Shown here: positions 10,574-23,941 of the stretch, piece after piece | How the letters are laid out: every line of letters begins with the position of its first letter | Position numbering within the stretch: the stretch's first letter is position 1 | Source of the DNA: Fennellomyces sp. T-0311 | Taxonomy: Eukaryota; Mucoromycota; Mucoromycetes; Mucorales; Lichtheimiaceae | NCBI GenBank assembly: GCA_025266875.1 | Contig: JALLLT010000028.1 | Span: 490,061 to 554,060, forward strand | DNA: 64,000 bases | Direction of reading: 5' to 3' | Made by a program: the position numbers and the translations under genes | Notes under the pieces: model-generated | What the model was told of the DNA's origin: nothing | Databases searched by the model: none | Seen by the model: the letters and a program-made list of their open reading frames with translations, nothing else

Positions 10574-11968
10574 TTTATACGGATCAACGTTGACGTACGG
10601 AATGACAACCTTTTAAAGGTAGGATAAAATGTAAATATGTATGTATTCGTACTACCTGTTAGTCACGCATAACATGCCGCCGTAAAAAAATTCAAAAGCG
10701 TTGTAATACAATTCCATGACACTTTGGCATAAGATGGCAATATCTAGAGCTTGTGTAGAACCGATTACCGTTATTTGCGAGATAAAGTGTCAGCGGATAC
10801 CTATATGGTTTGACGGCTGTCAATGAATGATATACGTCATGATTATGCCCTACAGAAGGTTGAAAATCAGACGTTATGGGCTATATGTAAAGCGAACTTT
10901 ATAGGCATTGGAACTGGTCCAGCGATCGGATATCCCGGATGTATTAGCACGTTTCGTAGAGAATTTCAAAGGCAAATACAACAATGGTGACAAAAAAAAA
11001 ACTTCTGCCAGAGGAAAAAGTTTATTTTGAAAAGATGGTGAATAACAATCGCGATTATAGAAATTAGTGTGCGATCCAAAACCTTACAGTTTCTTGATTG
11101 ATTGTAAGTACGTACATATGCGCTGATGTACAGATTGGTAACAACGTACTGGAGGCTACTTGCTTACATTACAAAACTTCCATTTATAGAAATCTTTCTA
11201 GACGGGAAAGGTCGACGCTTTGGATATTTCCATCAGCTTCAATACACGCTTGCACGGAAATACAAAGGCATGGTTGGATGGGATTATGTTTAGTGACATT
11301 TACTAGCATGATTGATGAGAGCATCACTATAATGAAGTACATATATTCAACTTCCTCGAGCCTGTTGTGAGTTTTCGGATGAGTGATATCAAAAATAGAC
11401 GTAGAAACAGATACTCATATGTGGTTAGCAATGTCAACTATTGAGAGTGTATGTTAAACTTCATCGAACAGTTTTCAACTTTTAGGGCGTATTACAAAAC
11501 TAGAGACGCTTTGGCCTACTTTTACTTGAAAACGCTGCACGGGACGGTTGAGTTTGTGTTTTTGGCATTATTTTGACCCGATTTATGCTTGAAAGCATAC
11601 CAGATACTGTTATACTTAATGAATATCTTAAAACCGTAGGAAATAGAAGAGGCAGAGGCTAAAAGCGTATGTAATCAAAAGGCAACCAGGTGATATATCT
11701 ATATAATTCATTGGGATCACCGCAACCATCCTTCCGGTACTTAAAATGAGGTATTACATGTTCATAATGGGAGGATCCGGATGTCGGCAGTAACATACTA
11801 GCAATGTAACTAGCAAAGTCGCCATGCTTATGAATCTGCAGATGATCCAGGGACATCTTCAGGTGATTTTGATGGTGCTGCGGTTAAAATGCTGCGTCTT
11901 TCTGACCTGACCGTGACTCAAAAAAATCGACGCGAGTTGGGAATTGTTCGACCTGTTCCTTACACACA
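10574..11968. other. Intergenic, no gene seen
   Basis: About 1.4 kb of AT-rich sequence before the nucleoporin. A weak similarity (AGCGATCGGATNTCCC then CGTAGAGA) links about 10915-10960 with about 25465-25500, perhaps an old dispersed repeat. Short open frames here look like chance. Confidence 0.4.
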
Positions 11969-14900
11969 ATGGCACCGCAATCGGTCCAGCTGAATGAACG
12001 AGTAGCAGGGTAAGCTGTATGTCCGTTTGTTTGCGATAAGGTTTACTGATACACATACACTGCACAGAACATACGGGAAGCTATTTGACACCATTGAACG
12101 CGGTGGTGATCAATGTTCAATCGATCAGCTGCAGACACTCCTTGCCGAGAATACCAAGAATCTCTCGCTTGGCCTTGATGCATTCACGCCACCGTCATCT
12201 TCATCGCGCAGCAAAGTAACAACAGGCAGCAGCGTATCGATTGACGGCAAAACGATCAAGCTCGATCAAGCAGAAAAAGACTTTATTGTCAAGGCTTCCG
12301 AAGCCTTGCAGTTGAATGAACTGACGTGTGCAACACTGTGGTCCACGTACAAACAAGAGCATGGCATTCAACAGATTAGCGAACCACAGCAACATTCGGA
12401 AAGCTTCACGGCATTCTACTACGATGATCGAATTTACATGCTCCAATCCATCGCGTCGCTCTTGCGTGTTGAAACACAAAAAGATCATGCGTTTGTGACC
12501 ATTGCCAGCGACACCATCAAGCAACTTGTCAATGACGATTTCGCGGAACGTCTTTTGAGTCAACTCAAAAAGTTGGTTCGCGCAGCAGTGCCCCAACAAA
12601 TGTCGACAGCCGACGCCACTGAATGGGCCAAGCAGAATTTGAAGGAGCAGAGGGCGTTATTGGAGGTTCTTTTCTTGGTATACTACAGCCGACCATGCCC
12701 GCCAAAGTTCGCGCTCTCGCTGCTTCAGGAGTTTGAGGCGAGCAGCTTCGGTATGCAACCGACGTTCGGCTACATTTTGACGGGAGAGGGCGAGGAGCTA
12801 CGTGATCAGGTGTCCCAGCTGTGTATGCTTCTCTCGGTCCAGTCATTGACGCTGGGTCGACTTCGTTCTTCACCAACAAACGATACGTTGATTCGATCAC
12901 CATCCATCGTCGCCAAGATGTCGCAGGTGGCCAGATTCCTCGGTTCGGAACAGGAACACTCTGTATTCCTTCTCGCGTGGTCATACGTGCTGAGCGTGAT
13001 TGACAGCATGCTGAGTGACATTGACTGTCCTTCCGAGTACCAAGAAGTGCAGTCTTTCATTGACGGAACTGTACCGGTGTCAGAGATTAATCTGCTCACC
13101 GATCGACCCGTCCGAGTGTCACGAGCTGTGACCACAAAGAACCCAACGACGGGCGTGACACAGCGGATACCATCGATTGAAATGGGCCCCCGAGCCTACC
13201 GTCTTTTTGCTGGACGGGCAGTCCGCCTCGACGTCTTTTCCACGATTGGCAACATTCTTGACGGCCGGATGTGCGGCGATGACGAGCCCAACGGTTTCGG
13301 CTATCGTGATGTTATAAAGACCGAGTTGAGCACGTTCTTATCCACCACAGAGCCATGGAACTTGCCCGACACCAGTTATTCCAGTCTGATCCAATGTGCC
13401 TCCAAGCTGTTCCAGGGCCAATCAGATCTCACCGCCAGTTTCTGGACAAACAGCAATGATCCTATGGCTACATTGATTGCCTATTCCCGAAGTCGCTTCC
13501 CGCTCTATTTCTCAGACTTTGCGCAGCTGCTCTCATCCTTGTCGGGCGGCAGAACCGATCCCAAAGATATTCAAAGCGAGGAGTCGGCCAAGAAAGTGTT
13601 CGATTACCTGAAGACCATGCCAACCTTGACGGCCATGTTGAAGGATCCAGCAAGTATCACCACCGAAACAGACGAGGATGGCACCATTCGTGCCAAGGCA
13701 ACGAGACCTATCCGCATCATCGGCGACTTTGTTGTTCGTGGTTTCACTATTGCATCTGAAACAACCGGTTTTCTTGTATCACCGGAAGGAGAGAAGCCCA
13801 TCGTGCAATGGAATGTCGAGTATTCGTGCTGGCATCTGTTTGTTGCGGTGTTGGCTGGATACTTAAGAGCCAATCGCAACGGGGAAGAGACGGATATCGA
13901 AGAACTGGACAAGGAATTATCTGGAAAAAACCTGCAAGTGATCAACGGCATCCTGGATCTGATCCAGCAGGTGCTCCAAGTCTGTCCGTCGCTGGCGACC
14001 AGTCTAGTGGAACATGTCGAATTGATGCCTTTGGTGAACGGTTCCAATCCCTATCCATCCAAGATCCTGGTGGCCTTGCTGTGTCAGATCCTCGAGTACA
14101 GTTGCAATGTGGGATCGAACAATGTACCCATCATTGCCTCCACCTTGCGCTGCTTGACATCATTGCTGCCCTACTACCGTGGTGAGATCTGGTCGTATCT
14201 CGAAAAGGCACCCATTCTCCCCTGGATCAACGCAAACCAGGGCACGGCGTCACAGTTGCGTTTCTGTTCATCCATCCATGTCAATCCCACGTGTCAGATC
14301 CAGCACATGGTCAGCAATTTCGAATGTACCACCGGCAGATACACGCTCTTGCTTTCGTTCCTGGATCTAGTCACTGCTTTGGTGCGCGATGTCCAGCACA
14401 AATGGTGGCAGAGCAACAACAACAGTCAGCAACGGCAAGTTGAAGTGCTTTCCCTGTGTCTGCACTATCTCATGACTGACGTGTTCCCTTCGTACGCTGG
14501 ATGGCGGTACAAGTACTTGTCCGAGCGCTTCCTGATCGGCTCCAAGGTGCTCACCATCTTCATCGAAATCACTCAATACTTCCGTGACGACCAAGGTTCA
14601 GCGGTGACACTGGGAACTCTTCGCGATCGCATCATGAACGTGTTTCTATACAACACTGCCGTCTACCAAGTTACACCACTTCTTGACACCGTTCGAACAG
14701 GAGCATCCATCGCCAACAATTTGTATCGCGTAGGACGCAACAAGGAAGCACAGCGATCCGAGGAGATGACCGAACTCACATTTGTGTTCATCAAGCTGTT
14801 GCTCCAGCGACGGTTGGAATCGATCAATACAAACGGAATCACCCACGAGAGTACGCTGGAGCGCTTCATGCTGGAGCGATCGACGGATGGTAACAGCCCC

Positions 14901-17900
14901 GACTTTTTGTTGCGACTGATGAACCACATTGACTATCGCCAAAATCTGCAACTATCCATCCTCGCCACCGATATCGTCACCTTGCTCTGCCGAGGATTGC
15001 CTGCATGGAAGACCACACCCAACTTTGTGCGACATCTCGGCGACAAGGAGCAAGCACAGGAGATCATCAAGCGCTACTTGAACACGGCACAAGACCATAC
15101 ACAGAATGAGCGCTTGTTGGCATCCATATGGCAAATGTTGACGCTGTTGATGGAGACTCAGCCTAGCCTTGCCATCTTGTTCCTGGAGTGCAGCGAATAC
15201 ATCATGCCAAGTCCAAAGTCGGCAGTCAAGCTGTTACTGGAGCAACAGCAGCAAGCGCCTTCGACATCGCAACCGGTAACCAACGGCAACACGGAATCGG
15301 CGACGCGTGCGGCAGTGGATTTACTTGGTCATTGGGAAATGTTGTCGATCGAGAAACCAACGGTGCTGTCCAATGTATTGCGTTTCCTGGCAACGTTCTG
15401 GCAGACGGCGTTTGAACACTATGCATTGGTACAGCGAACACGGAGTGATAGCGCGTTATGGGATGCATTAGGCAAGATCTTGCTTAACCCGAGTCAATTG
15501 GATGAGCCTCAGCGTGCCAACCTATCCCTGGACTTGGCTGAAGCAATGGTATCGGATGGCGATGAGGTGGTACGAAGGATCTGTTGTGCCAATGTGAGCA
15601 AGGCATTTGTCATGCGTATCATGGCGTTTGAAATACATCTTACAGCTGGTGCCGAGCGTGATAACAAGAGCCCATTGGTTGACAAACTTCCTGCCGGTCT
15701 CAAATCGCTGCTCACCAAGATTAGCGATCCAAACAAGCTTTCCTTCATGCAGTCCTCGTTTGTCAAGAATAGTTTCAACCCCTCATTGGTGCAGGCAATG
15801 GAGGCAAGCGCCAAACAGCTGGTGGGCGAGCTTGGTGGCACGGATATCTCCCAACTGGTGTCCAAGGTGGATGTGGTTGGGTTTGGCGACAACGATGCGG
15901 TTGGAGAACCAAGGCAGTACGGTGATTGCTACCTGTATGACTTGCGACTAGCAAATACGCGCGCACAGTCGGCGCTGAAGTACATTGCAGAACGAAACCA
16001 CGTCTCCATCGACCAGGACGAAGATACGATTGTGACGCCCGAGGTGTTTGCTGTTCGCAAAGCCAAGGAGTCCATCAAGCGCTTTTTGACCGATCTCTGT
16101 GCTGCCAATCACAACTGGTCAGTCGTCGATACCCAGATGATCATCTTTGAGTCGTTCAAAGTGTTCATGGAGACATGCTCAACCTACGTCGGTGAGCTCA
16201 TGTGGAAGTCAACTCCTGCAAGTGGCACATTGAATGCCGGCACACTGTTTGACTTTTTGAGTGGAATGACCCAGCGAGCAATCGAGGAACAACGGGAGGA
16301 TCCAGTAACCTTGACGCACTACAGTATACTCATCAGCTTCATTCGCGACTTGACCGAGGATTGGATCGCTGCGAACCGCCAAGCACTGACAGGAACGGAT
16401 CGGAATCAACGGCGGTTGTTGGCAGACAAGTTATTCGCCTTGTTGACGACATACTCGGGTCTGCTGCGGCGTGACAACTATGCATTGATGGAGAGCATTT
16501 CCAATCGCACCCCCAAGGCCTTCCATAGGCCGATCCTCGAGGCACTTCTCCTGCCGCTGCGATCGCTGCGAAAGATATATGCCTCCGTGAACGATTTCAA
16601 GGACACGACACGCCTGCAAGAAAGCATTGCTCAGTTGCTGGATATCACGTGTGAGACATTCCGAATGCTAGTATACAAAGCGGTTTCGTACAGCTGTGAT
16701 CAGGGCACTACCAATGCTCAGAACGAGGAGTGTGCCAAGGACGTGACGGTGGCAACGGGTCTTTTGACGGAATTGATCCACCCCAACTTCCATTCGGGTG
16801 CCAACAACTGGCTGCCTGTTTTCCGCCGTCATGAAACGATACCAATGGTGCTCAAGCTGATTCGTGCTGGCATTGACCTCAATGTCTCGGAAGTGAACAG
16901 GTGGGGAAAGGGAGCGTAGATACATCGACGCTGTGTACACTAATACTCGATCCACAGACCATTAGATGCTAACTGCAACGTTGTTGTGTCGCCATACGCC
17001 GAAAATGGATTCTATCTGCTCCTTTCACTCTCATCGACATCAGATACCGCAGCAGCACTCGTGAGCGACGGGGTCATCGAGCTGTTCAGCAACAATACAC
17101 TGTCACCCTTACTGAAACAAGGCGCGTTGGACATGTTCCTTCGATTTGGCGACCAAACTGGCTTTGTGGAACGCAATCCACTGCATGTTATATGGTGCCA
17201 CATGCTCTGCGTGATGAGCAACATTCTTCGATCCCTAGGCAACAACAGCCGAGTGCAACTGACAGACAAGGTATTCCAAGGCACGGTAGCATTGCTTCAG
17301 ATATATGGATCGCAGGTCGACCGGGCATTCAACTTGGCCATCGGGGTCAACGACACGCTCTTTGGCCTTCCGCCTTCGGAATCGCTGTCATCATGCTTAC
17401 TGGAAGAAGTGGACCGACTATCGATGATCATCTACAACCTCTCCAAACAGCTGGACCGTATAATGTCGTACTCGGCGAGCATCTTTATTGCCTACAAAAA
17501 CTCTGCACTCGCACTACTCCAGCGCTTCCTCTACTTTTTCACGCATCCCGCACACATGCAAGCACAACTCTACCCCATCAATGACAAGGAGCGGCAACTC
17601 GCCGAACTACCATCCCCATCCACGGAAACCAAGAACAGTCCACTGATGCACCTCATCGCCAAGAAACTCTTCCGCATCCAGCGCAACATCCTGGCAACAC
17701 TGGTCATCCTCACACAGGCTGAGGTGATTGTCACCAAGACCGAAGACAGCTGGCCGTTCGGAAACACCATCTTTGTTCCCAACATGCGCGTGATGGACGC
17801 TCCGTCATTCGGTGTCCTCATGGAAGGTGTCAATGCGGCGATCGGGTTCATCAAGGAATACCACGAAAGCGACTCACATGCCACTGTACGCGAGCTCCTT

Positions 17901-18155
17901 GCGATTGTGGAAGGATCATTGGTGTTGTTGGGTACACAGGCAGCGCTATGCATAAACAAGCCCGAGGTGGAGCACGAAATATCACGTGAAGTGCTGGATG
18001 ACAGCTTGGTGGAAATCACCACTTTACTGAGCAAAATATACACCACGCTTAGCAATACAACCATCTCGGCGTCGTTGAAAGACCAGAAGGAGCGAACATT
18101 GGTTCAAATCACAGCACTCAAGCAGTTCTTGGGTATCCGATATTTCAATGTATAA
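11969..18155 (+). CDS. NUP192: Inner-ring nucleoporin Nup192/Nup205
   Basis: Nup192/Nup205 is a large alpha-solenoid scaffold of the nuclear pore inner ring, binding Nup93/Nic96 and Nup53/35. Exons 11969-12009, 12068-16900 and 16958-18155 join in frame to 2,023 residues, the size of animal Nup205 and longer than yeast Nup192 (about 1,680). Exon 1 gives MAPQSVQLNERVAG, joined to TYGKLFDTIERGG; the first intron is 57 bp. The protein is helical throughout, with family-like stretches such as EQRALLEVLFLVYYSR, TLTHYSILISFIRDL and, near the C-terminus, MDAPSFGVLMEGVNAAIGFI. It ends QFLGIRYFNV. No break was seen in about 6 kb of coding sequence. The ATG follows TACACACA; an earlier ATG is not supported. 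The family call rests on length, fold and recognised motifs. Confidence 0.85.
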
Positions 18156-18487
18156 AATAAAAACGAACTACTTATCTTTTGCATATTATTACATACTTTG
18201 TTAAGCTAACGTATATGGACCGTGGTAACGTCATGCTCGGGATGCACAAAGGACCCAAAGCTGAAATCACAATACATCAATGAATTCGCAATGACTCCCT
18301 CCTTCAACGTATACTGTACTGAAGCAATAAAGCCACATCTAATGGCTTTTAGAACTAGATAAAGTAGCGCGCTGATGAAAAAAAAAGATTATAATGGCTC
18401 ATCGAATACTTCAAGCGACTGCTTTTATTACAAAAGTAGTAGAGCCATGTGTGTAAAGTACGTTGAAAGTCTGATCAGAACGCCTTC
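18156..18487. other. 3' flank of nucleoporin gene
   Basis: It contains AATAAA-like signals just after the stop (TATAAAATAAAAACG at about 18151-18165) and ends at TTC, the left target duplication of the CACTA element. Confidence 0.5.
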
Positions 18488-18489
18488 CA

Positions 18490-18775
18490 CTGCGGAAAAA
18501 TTGACCCTTTAACTCAAGGATCAATCCAGGATCGACAGGACGGAATTTGATGGTTCAAGGATAGATCCTTGAATTAAAGGACCAGGGCATGGATTAGTCA
18601 AGGATGCAATCCTTGATTTACTGTCTCCGTTTAAAACGCCGCGATCCTTTCATATCCTTGATTAATCGTGTGATTCCAGGATTACTTTCAAAGGATGAAG
18701 CCTGGATGGGACAGAATGACACAAGGATCACCTTCAAAGGGTAAATCATAGATGGTAAGTGTTTACTACGATAAT
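18490..18775. repeat. Left subterminal AAGGATC/GATCCTTG array
   Basis: At least ten copies of AAGGAT(C/T/G), its complement, and CCAGGAT variants occur in both orientations just inside the left terminal repeat. In plant CACTA elements, subterminal arrays are bound by the TnpA-type protein; here that role is inferred for the product of 22167-23380. Confidence 0.7.
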
Positions 18776-18791
18776 CAAAAGTACAAGTATC

Positions 18792-21700
18792 TTATATATC
18801 CTTTATTTCGCCATTATACAATCCAGTTACTGTTGCATTCTTCGATACCATTCCATTCCAAATCAAATACTGCCTCTGGCTACTACGTTCGTTGTGATTG
18901 CAAGTAACTAATCCAGCAAAGTCTTCTAGTGCAGTAGCGTCAACGACAAAGATACGATCCACAGACGATCGAGTGATGTATGCGGAGCCTGTATCAAGGT
19001 CTATACTTGGGGAAAATAGTCCAACAACAGCAAGCAACCGAGCGATGTTATCCTGGATATGAATGAGATAAAAATATACCTTGCCAAAGTAGTATTGTGG
19101 TCCGTACACAAAAGCAGAGTCATTGCCATGTGTATGGTTTCTACAGAAAATGGTTAATCAGTAGCAGTATATCATTTTCACATTTTCTATTTACATATCA
19201 ATACTCATCTTCAGTCGAACAAAATATGCGGCTCGATAACGTCGTTGGTGCGAAAGCAGGCTGCCAAACTTGTTTGACTTGAAATATAATCGTCCACCAT
19301 ATTGAAATTCAACATTCAAAGGGCCATCGATTTTGTCTCGCAAGTAAGTCAACAAACTTCTTTTCAACGTCAGTGCGTCTACGCCAGCAATTGTATTGTC
19401 CATGATATCCAAGTTTTGGTTCTTGAGTTTGCCCCACACTTCCGGAGCACTTATGTCTGATGGATCAATACAAAAAACGTGGTCGTTTCGCGCTTTGGCA
19501 TTGTCTCCTTCTTGTCCGCTTGACTCAACGACAGGGTCAATGTAACGCGCCATAGCTAACTGCTTCATGATATTCCCAGCATTTGATCCTGGAGCCGAGG
19601 TAGAGGATATCGCCTTCGAGTATACACCGACCATCCGCTCCATCGAACGAGTGCTATAATAGCGTAATGGACCGAGTTGCCGTATCATCGCGGGGATGTG
19701 CTTGATGTAGTGTTGGTTCGGCGTGAATATAGAAACTGATAAGATTCCATTGGTAACCAGTTCAAGTAAGTAAGTATGCCACGTAGTAAATCCTCTATCA
19801 AACATTCTTTTGGTCTCACGATCCACTGCATTAGACTTATATTACCTTTCGATGTCATCAATGTCAACACGCGTGAGATCATATTGCAATGACTTTTGGC
19901 ATGCGGTTACCAGCGCCATCGTCGCTTCTTGAGCCTCAGCCGTAGCAAGCCGTGGGACCACCAATGCTGGAACTGCGTAAAGCAGGAAATCAAGCCAATC
20001 AACCGACCGTACCCGTCTTTTCCCTTTCAAACTTCGCCATGCGCCAGTGAACGATGGTGGCACTGTTTCTCTTGCATTCTCCATTTCCGCCATTACAGTA
20101 TCGATATCAATGGCGAAGGGGTTTGAATCCGTGTCAGGAGATTTGTAACTTCCATTTAGAAGGTCAAAAAACTGGCGTGCGATTCCATGTCCCAAAAGAT
20201 GTAACTCGTCTAATGCGAAAAACTGTGGACCTCCGAAAGCCATGAAATCTGCAAATGCGCACGGACCATACAACCCCCTCTATTGTTAATTCAGTAGTTA
20301 GATATCGTAAAAAAGAAGTGACACTCTATGTACCTCCATGTCTCCGGTTCGAAAGGACTCTGCATTTCGCCATTGGTGCGAAACATCTTCTCGGTCGGGG
20401 AAGTACATACCGTAACCATTCTCGTTGTGTTCACCGACAATGCAGCATATACGGCATCCATATTTGGCAGTAGGACCAAAGTGATTTGCCAGCGTCTTCA
20501 CCCCCATCATATCTCCTGTAGCGCCAACCAGATGCACCTTTGCCTTTATCTCCTTTTTGCCGGACTTGACCACTAGACCATTCTGTTCCAAACCCTTCAA
20601 CTCGTCCAATGTAGGCTGCAAGAAACTCTGAAGATCTGTCGGAGATTCAGGACCAGGTATTATGCCAACTTGAAGCATATTTTTTGTTTCGTAACTATTT
20701 GCAGATAGTTGTTTAAATTTATAGTTACATGATCTGCTGATACTGAACTCACCGTATACTTGGATCAAAGTTAAGCACTACAAGGTGTATGATTGTCATG
20801 CTATGGTGGCTATAGTTCATGGGCTGAAATCCATCGACATACAACATCAAGGCAATATCCAGATCCTCCGAAAACAAGCCGTCCTCAATCTTCATCTTCT
20901 GATACGCTGCACCATCGAAAAAATCTCTGTATAGTCCTGGTCGATGCTTGAACTGACTCCGGTATAACAATTGCTCTCGAGACTTTTCATCGTGGATCAT
21001 GTACGCCAACTGTTCACCAATTGGGAGTATGTCCATTTGCGCTACTGGTCTGAGGTCGGATGGTTGACCCTGTGGATCATCAGTGCTGGGCTCGTAGTAT
21101 CGTGGTTTGGCGCAGTTCGAGCATACTGTACTATCGTCATTGTAATACATCTTACATCCCGTTGCGCAGATGTCGAAGGGCTTTGTGTCTACTGGATAAA
21201 AGTTTGAAGTTTCTTTGCGAGACATAAATGGGGTATACATGAATTCGTGCTCTATCGATTTGACAAAAAAAGATGAGAATAAATACTGGTTTTCACAACA
21301 GTAGGCTTACCTGGATCAAAGTAGGCAATCAATTCATTGCATAAATTGCGAAGTTCTTCATGCCCAGCACGTGAAATATTACGACGATCGACGATTGACT
21401 GAAGCTTGACACTTGACTTTGCAATTATTCCATCGCTTTGCTGAACATTGAACGCATATACCTTCGGTTCTGTATTTGGCTCTACCCGTGACATCCATTA
21501 GCGATTTACCTCTAATTTTGGCAACACTGTCTTACCATTGACTATGCTAGCCTCAGCATCCGTGGGAGGAGGTGAGTTTTGCACACTTTGAACGGTAGGT
21601 TCATCGTAATCACTGAAGCCGCCATCATGCTGATCATCATCGGAAGTCAATAACTGACGTCCTGTGAATTCTTGGGTGGCAGTGGATACAGATCGCGAAG

Positions 21701-22057
21701 AGGCTTCCTGGGTATTCCTAGAGAGTAGCTCAATAAACATGCAACATTAAATAAAAAATATCCTTACATCGGTACTGTGCCAGTGTTATCTTGAGGAACA
21801 TGCGTCGCTGCTCTTTCCAAGTTTCTTTGATCCATCTGTCGATTAATGGATCGAGATGGGGATAATGTTCGAGGTCTACAAGCTTTCTTAGTTTTACGAG
21901 GTTAACATAGTTAGTTAGCATACCTCTTTGACTGCCGCTCCAGGGGTTCAAGTTCAGCTTTACGTTGAGTGCAAACAGGGTAATGCTTCTTATGCTGCGC
22001 ATGTGTCAATGGCTGCTTGCACCAGCCGCATGGGATTTTCGATTTGTTCCCTTTCAT
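18792..22057 (-). pseudogene. Tnp2-type CACTA transposase with two in-frame stops
   Basis: The protein starts at ATG 22057 with a zinc-finger-like MKGNKSKIPCGWCKQPLTHA...HKKHYPVC. After a linker come a second cysteine cluster (CATGCKMYYNDDSTVCSNC), MDILPIGEQLAYMIHD, the catalytic-core segment SEDLDIALMLYVDGFQPMN, VHLVGATGDMMGVKTLANH with ...YGCRICCI, and FFALDELHLLGHGI. The order matches the Tnp2 transposase family of CACTA elements, which cut and paste DNA with a DD(E/D) core. TAA codons at 21498-21500 (between LEVNR and WMSRVEP) and 19842-19844 (between DDIER and YKSNAVDRE) sit in otherwise continuous frames, and the spans are too short to be introns. Both could come from CAA. The final exon ends at 18792. 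The product is therefore probably not made full length. Confidence 0.75.
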
Positions 22058-22166
22058 TGGGATTTATGCAATGTACGCGTTAGAAAAGCTTTGATTGGCG
22101 GGCTGGTACCGAAAGATAAAAAACTTTTTTGTTTGTTTTTACGCTATAACAACTCTTTCCTTGACC

Positions 22167-23380
22167 ATGCCACCCAAAAAGCAACCTGACTTAAAAGCTA
22201 TTGAGCATGCTGTGAAGGAGGTTTTTTCACTAGTGAGTGCTATGTCAAATGCCGTCGCAAGGGTTGAAGACGCCCAAGAATCGTCCGTGAAAGATTTGGA
22301 CGAAATCAGAGAAGAAACATTTGCGTTGAAGTCCAAAATGAATGACCTCTCAACTTCTTTAAATGACGCTGCAAGTGTGCCTGGTAGCAGTACCAACCAA
22401 GATCAGGTATTTGAATGCAAACATTCACGATTCGTGTGTAGTAACTATGATAGCATAGAGTTCTGTGTCTGTCAGAACGATAAGTCGTCCAGACACTCTT
22501 GTCCGTAACAAGCGCAAAGCGCTCAAACTGTCAACCAAGCTGATCACCAGTGTACTTGCAACTGAGTTCTTTGACGATAATCAAGAAACCGCTTCCCTTG
22601 CCATGTCTAATATCAACCAAGAGACATGTATGGTGCTTAATGAGCTGCGTTCCAGAATCCCACCTAAAACCAGCTACAATCTGATTGGCGATGAGCTTAA
22701 GACAGAGTATGCGCTCATACTGGAGAAGCGCTGCAAAGCCTTCAATGTTCATCTTGACAAGTGCAAGAACTCGTGGATCACCAGGTGGTTACTCATGTAC
22801 AAGTACGGTAACCAGTATCAAGGCAAGAAGAAAATAGAAAGGAATAATGATACACCGTAAGTTTTCTCATACGTAAACTAAATCCATCGATGCAAGCTAA
22901 GGTTCATTTTTAAAACAGAGATCCACTTGGTGGTAGCTCATCCGCACCTGACGGTGATATCCGTTCTGCTCGCACGTCTTCCCCTGTTCCTTCTCCTGCT
23001 GGTCCGTCAACAATAAGTTCCAATTTCAGCACTTTGGCCACTTCTCCGAATAGCTTGACTCGTAGCTCTACTGCATCTTCAATTGACCGGATGATGTCAA
23101 GATCTAGCTTAACAAGAGCTGATACTGATTTGAGGTGATTGCTTTTACTTATATGATTATTTGGCACTGATACTTCTTTAGTGAGGAGCAGGATAGTGAC
23201 GATGAAGAAAACAACGAAGAAATTCAAGAACTACTAAGGTATGTGTTAAGTAATGTTTGTGTGGTTCAATCGACTAAGCTTTATCTTATATTGATCAGAC
23301 AATTGAATGAAGCCCGAGCACGCAGCCGCAAAGGGAAAGAGCCGGAAAGAAACGTGCGTCGAAGAATCTCTGGACCATAA
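22167..23380 (+). CDS. CACTA accessory (TnpA-like) protein
   Basis: It starts ATG CCA CCC at 22167, divergent from the transposase gene with 109 bp between the two starts. The N-terminus (KQPDLKAIEHAVKEVF, then EETFALKSKMNDLSTSL) looks like a coiled coil. Exon 2 (LVRNKRKALKLSTKLI to ITRWLLMYKYGNQYQG) has the look of a helical DNA-binding domain. A serine/proline-rich linker, an acidic patch (EEQDSDDEENNEE) and a basic tail (RARSRKGKEPERNVRRRISGP) follow. Introns at about 22856-22918, 23136-23181 and 23240-23299 join in frame; the first intron's exact ends are ambiguous. I do not recognise the family from sequence. The role as subterminal-repeat binding partner of the transposase is inferred from its place, layout and likeness to the gene at 8906-10369. 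Confidence 0.6.
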
Positions 23381-23699
23381 AAAGTTACAAGTAGTGAGGT
23401 AAGTCTCTCAATTCACATCTCTTATAGGCTATTTATTCCGATAAGTATAATATTCAGTCAATAACAACAATACTAAAATTGCTTATCACTTTTTACGTTT
23501 TTCGAAGAACTAGAGATTTTTCGCGTGAAAGAAAAAGGGGGGGGGGAATTGGTTAGAGGGGTCATCTATTTGGTCAATGTCGCGTAATGCCACTTCCTAT
23601 ATATATTGGTCCTTTCCTCCCGTGCTTCAGTGGCCCATGCCATCCATTATATTATAACCAAATATATTTGCTTTTACTATATCATATATAAATGAGTGG

Positions 23700-23935
23700 C
23701 ACGCCACTATTTCCTTATTGAGCTTGAAAGTGCCATTTCTGATCCTGTCTAGATCCAGTCTTGATCCTGTCTTGATCTTGTCTCGGATCCTTGAATCACA
23801 GACTCGGATCCTGTCTTGATCCTGGATTCTGATCCTGTTCTGATCCTGGAAAAGCTCACTTTCAAGGATGAAGACAGGATCAAATCAAAGGATTTCCTCT
23901 TGGATTGATCCTTGAATTAAAGGCTCAATTTTTCT
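23700..23935. repeat. Right subterminal GATCCTGTC/GATCCTTG array
   Basis: About a dozen tandem or scattered GATCCTGTCTTGATCC-type motifs, then CAAGGATGAAGACAGGATCA and GATCCTTGAATTAAAGG, lie next to the right terminal repeat. They mirror the array at the left end of the same CACTA element. Confidence 0.7.
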
Positions 23936-23941
23936 GCAGTG

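Larger units (their letters stand above)
18488..23941. mobile_element. CACTA element (CACTG ends), 5,454 bp
   Basis: The left end CACTGCGGAAAAATTGACCC and the right end (reverse complement) CACTGCAGAAAAATTGAGCC are near-perfect inverted repeats that continue into TTTAAYTCAAGGATCAATCCA. TTC is duplicated on both sides (18485-18487, 23942-23944), the 3-bp duplication typical of CACTA (EnSpm) elements. Inside, a Tnp2-type transposase gene (minus, broken) and an accessory gene (plus, apparently intact) diverge from a shared promoter near 22060-22165. Several hundred bases at each end are packed with GATCCTTG / AAGGATC / GATCCTGTC motifs. The boundaries are directly visible; the superfamily follows from ends, duplication and transposase. 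Confidence 0.88.

Noticed and set aside
21490..21500. A tiny intron explaining the TAA in the CACTA transposase
   Set aside because: Available GT-AG pairs give 28 or 40 bases and break the frame; a nonsense change is simpler.
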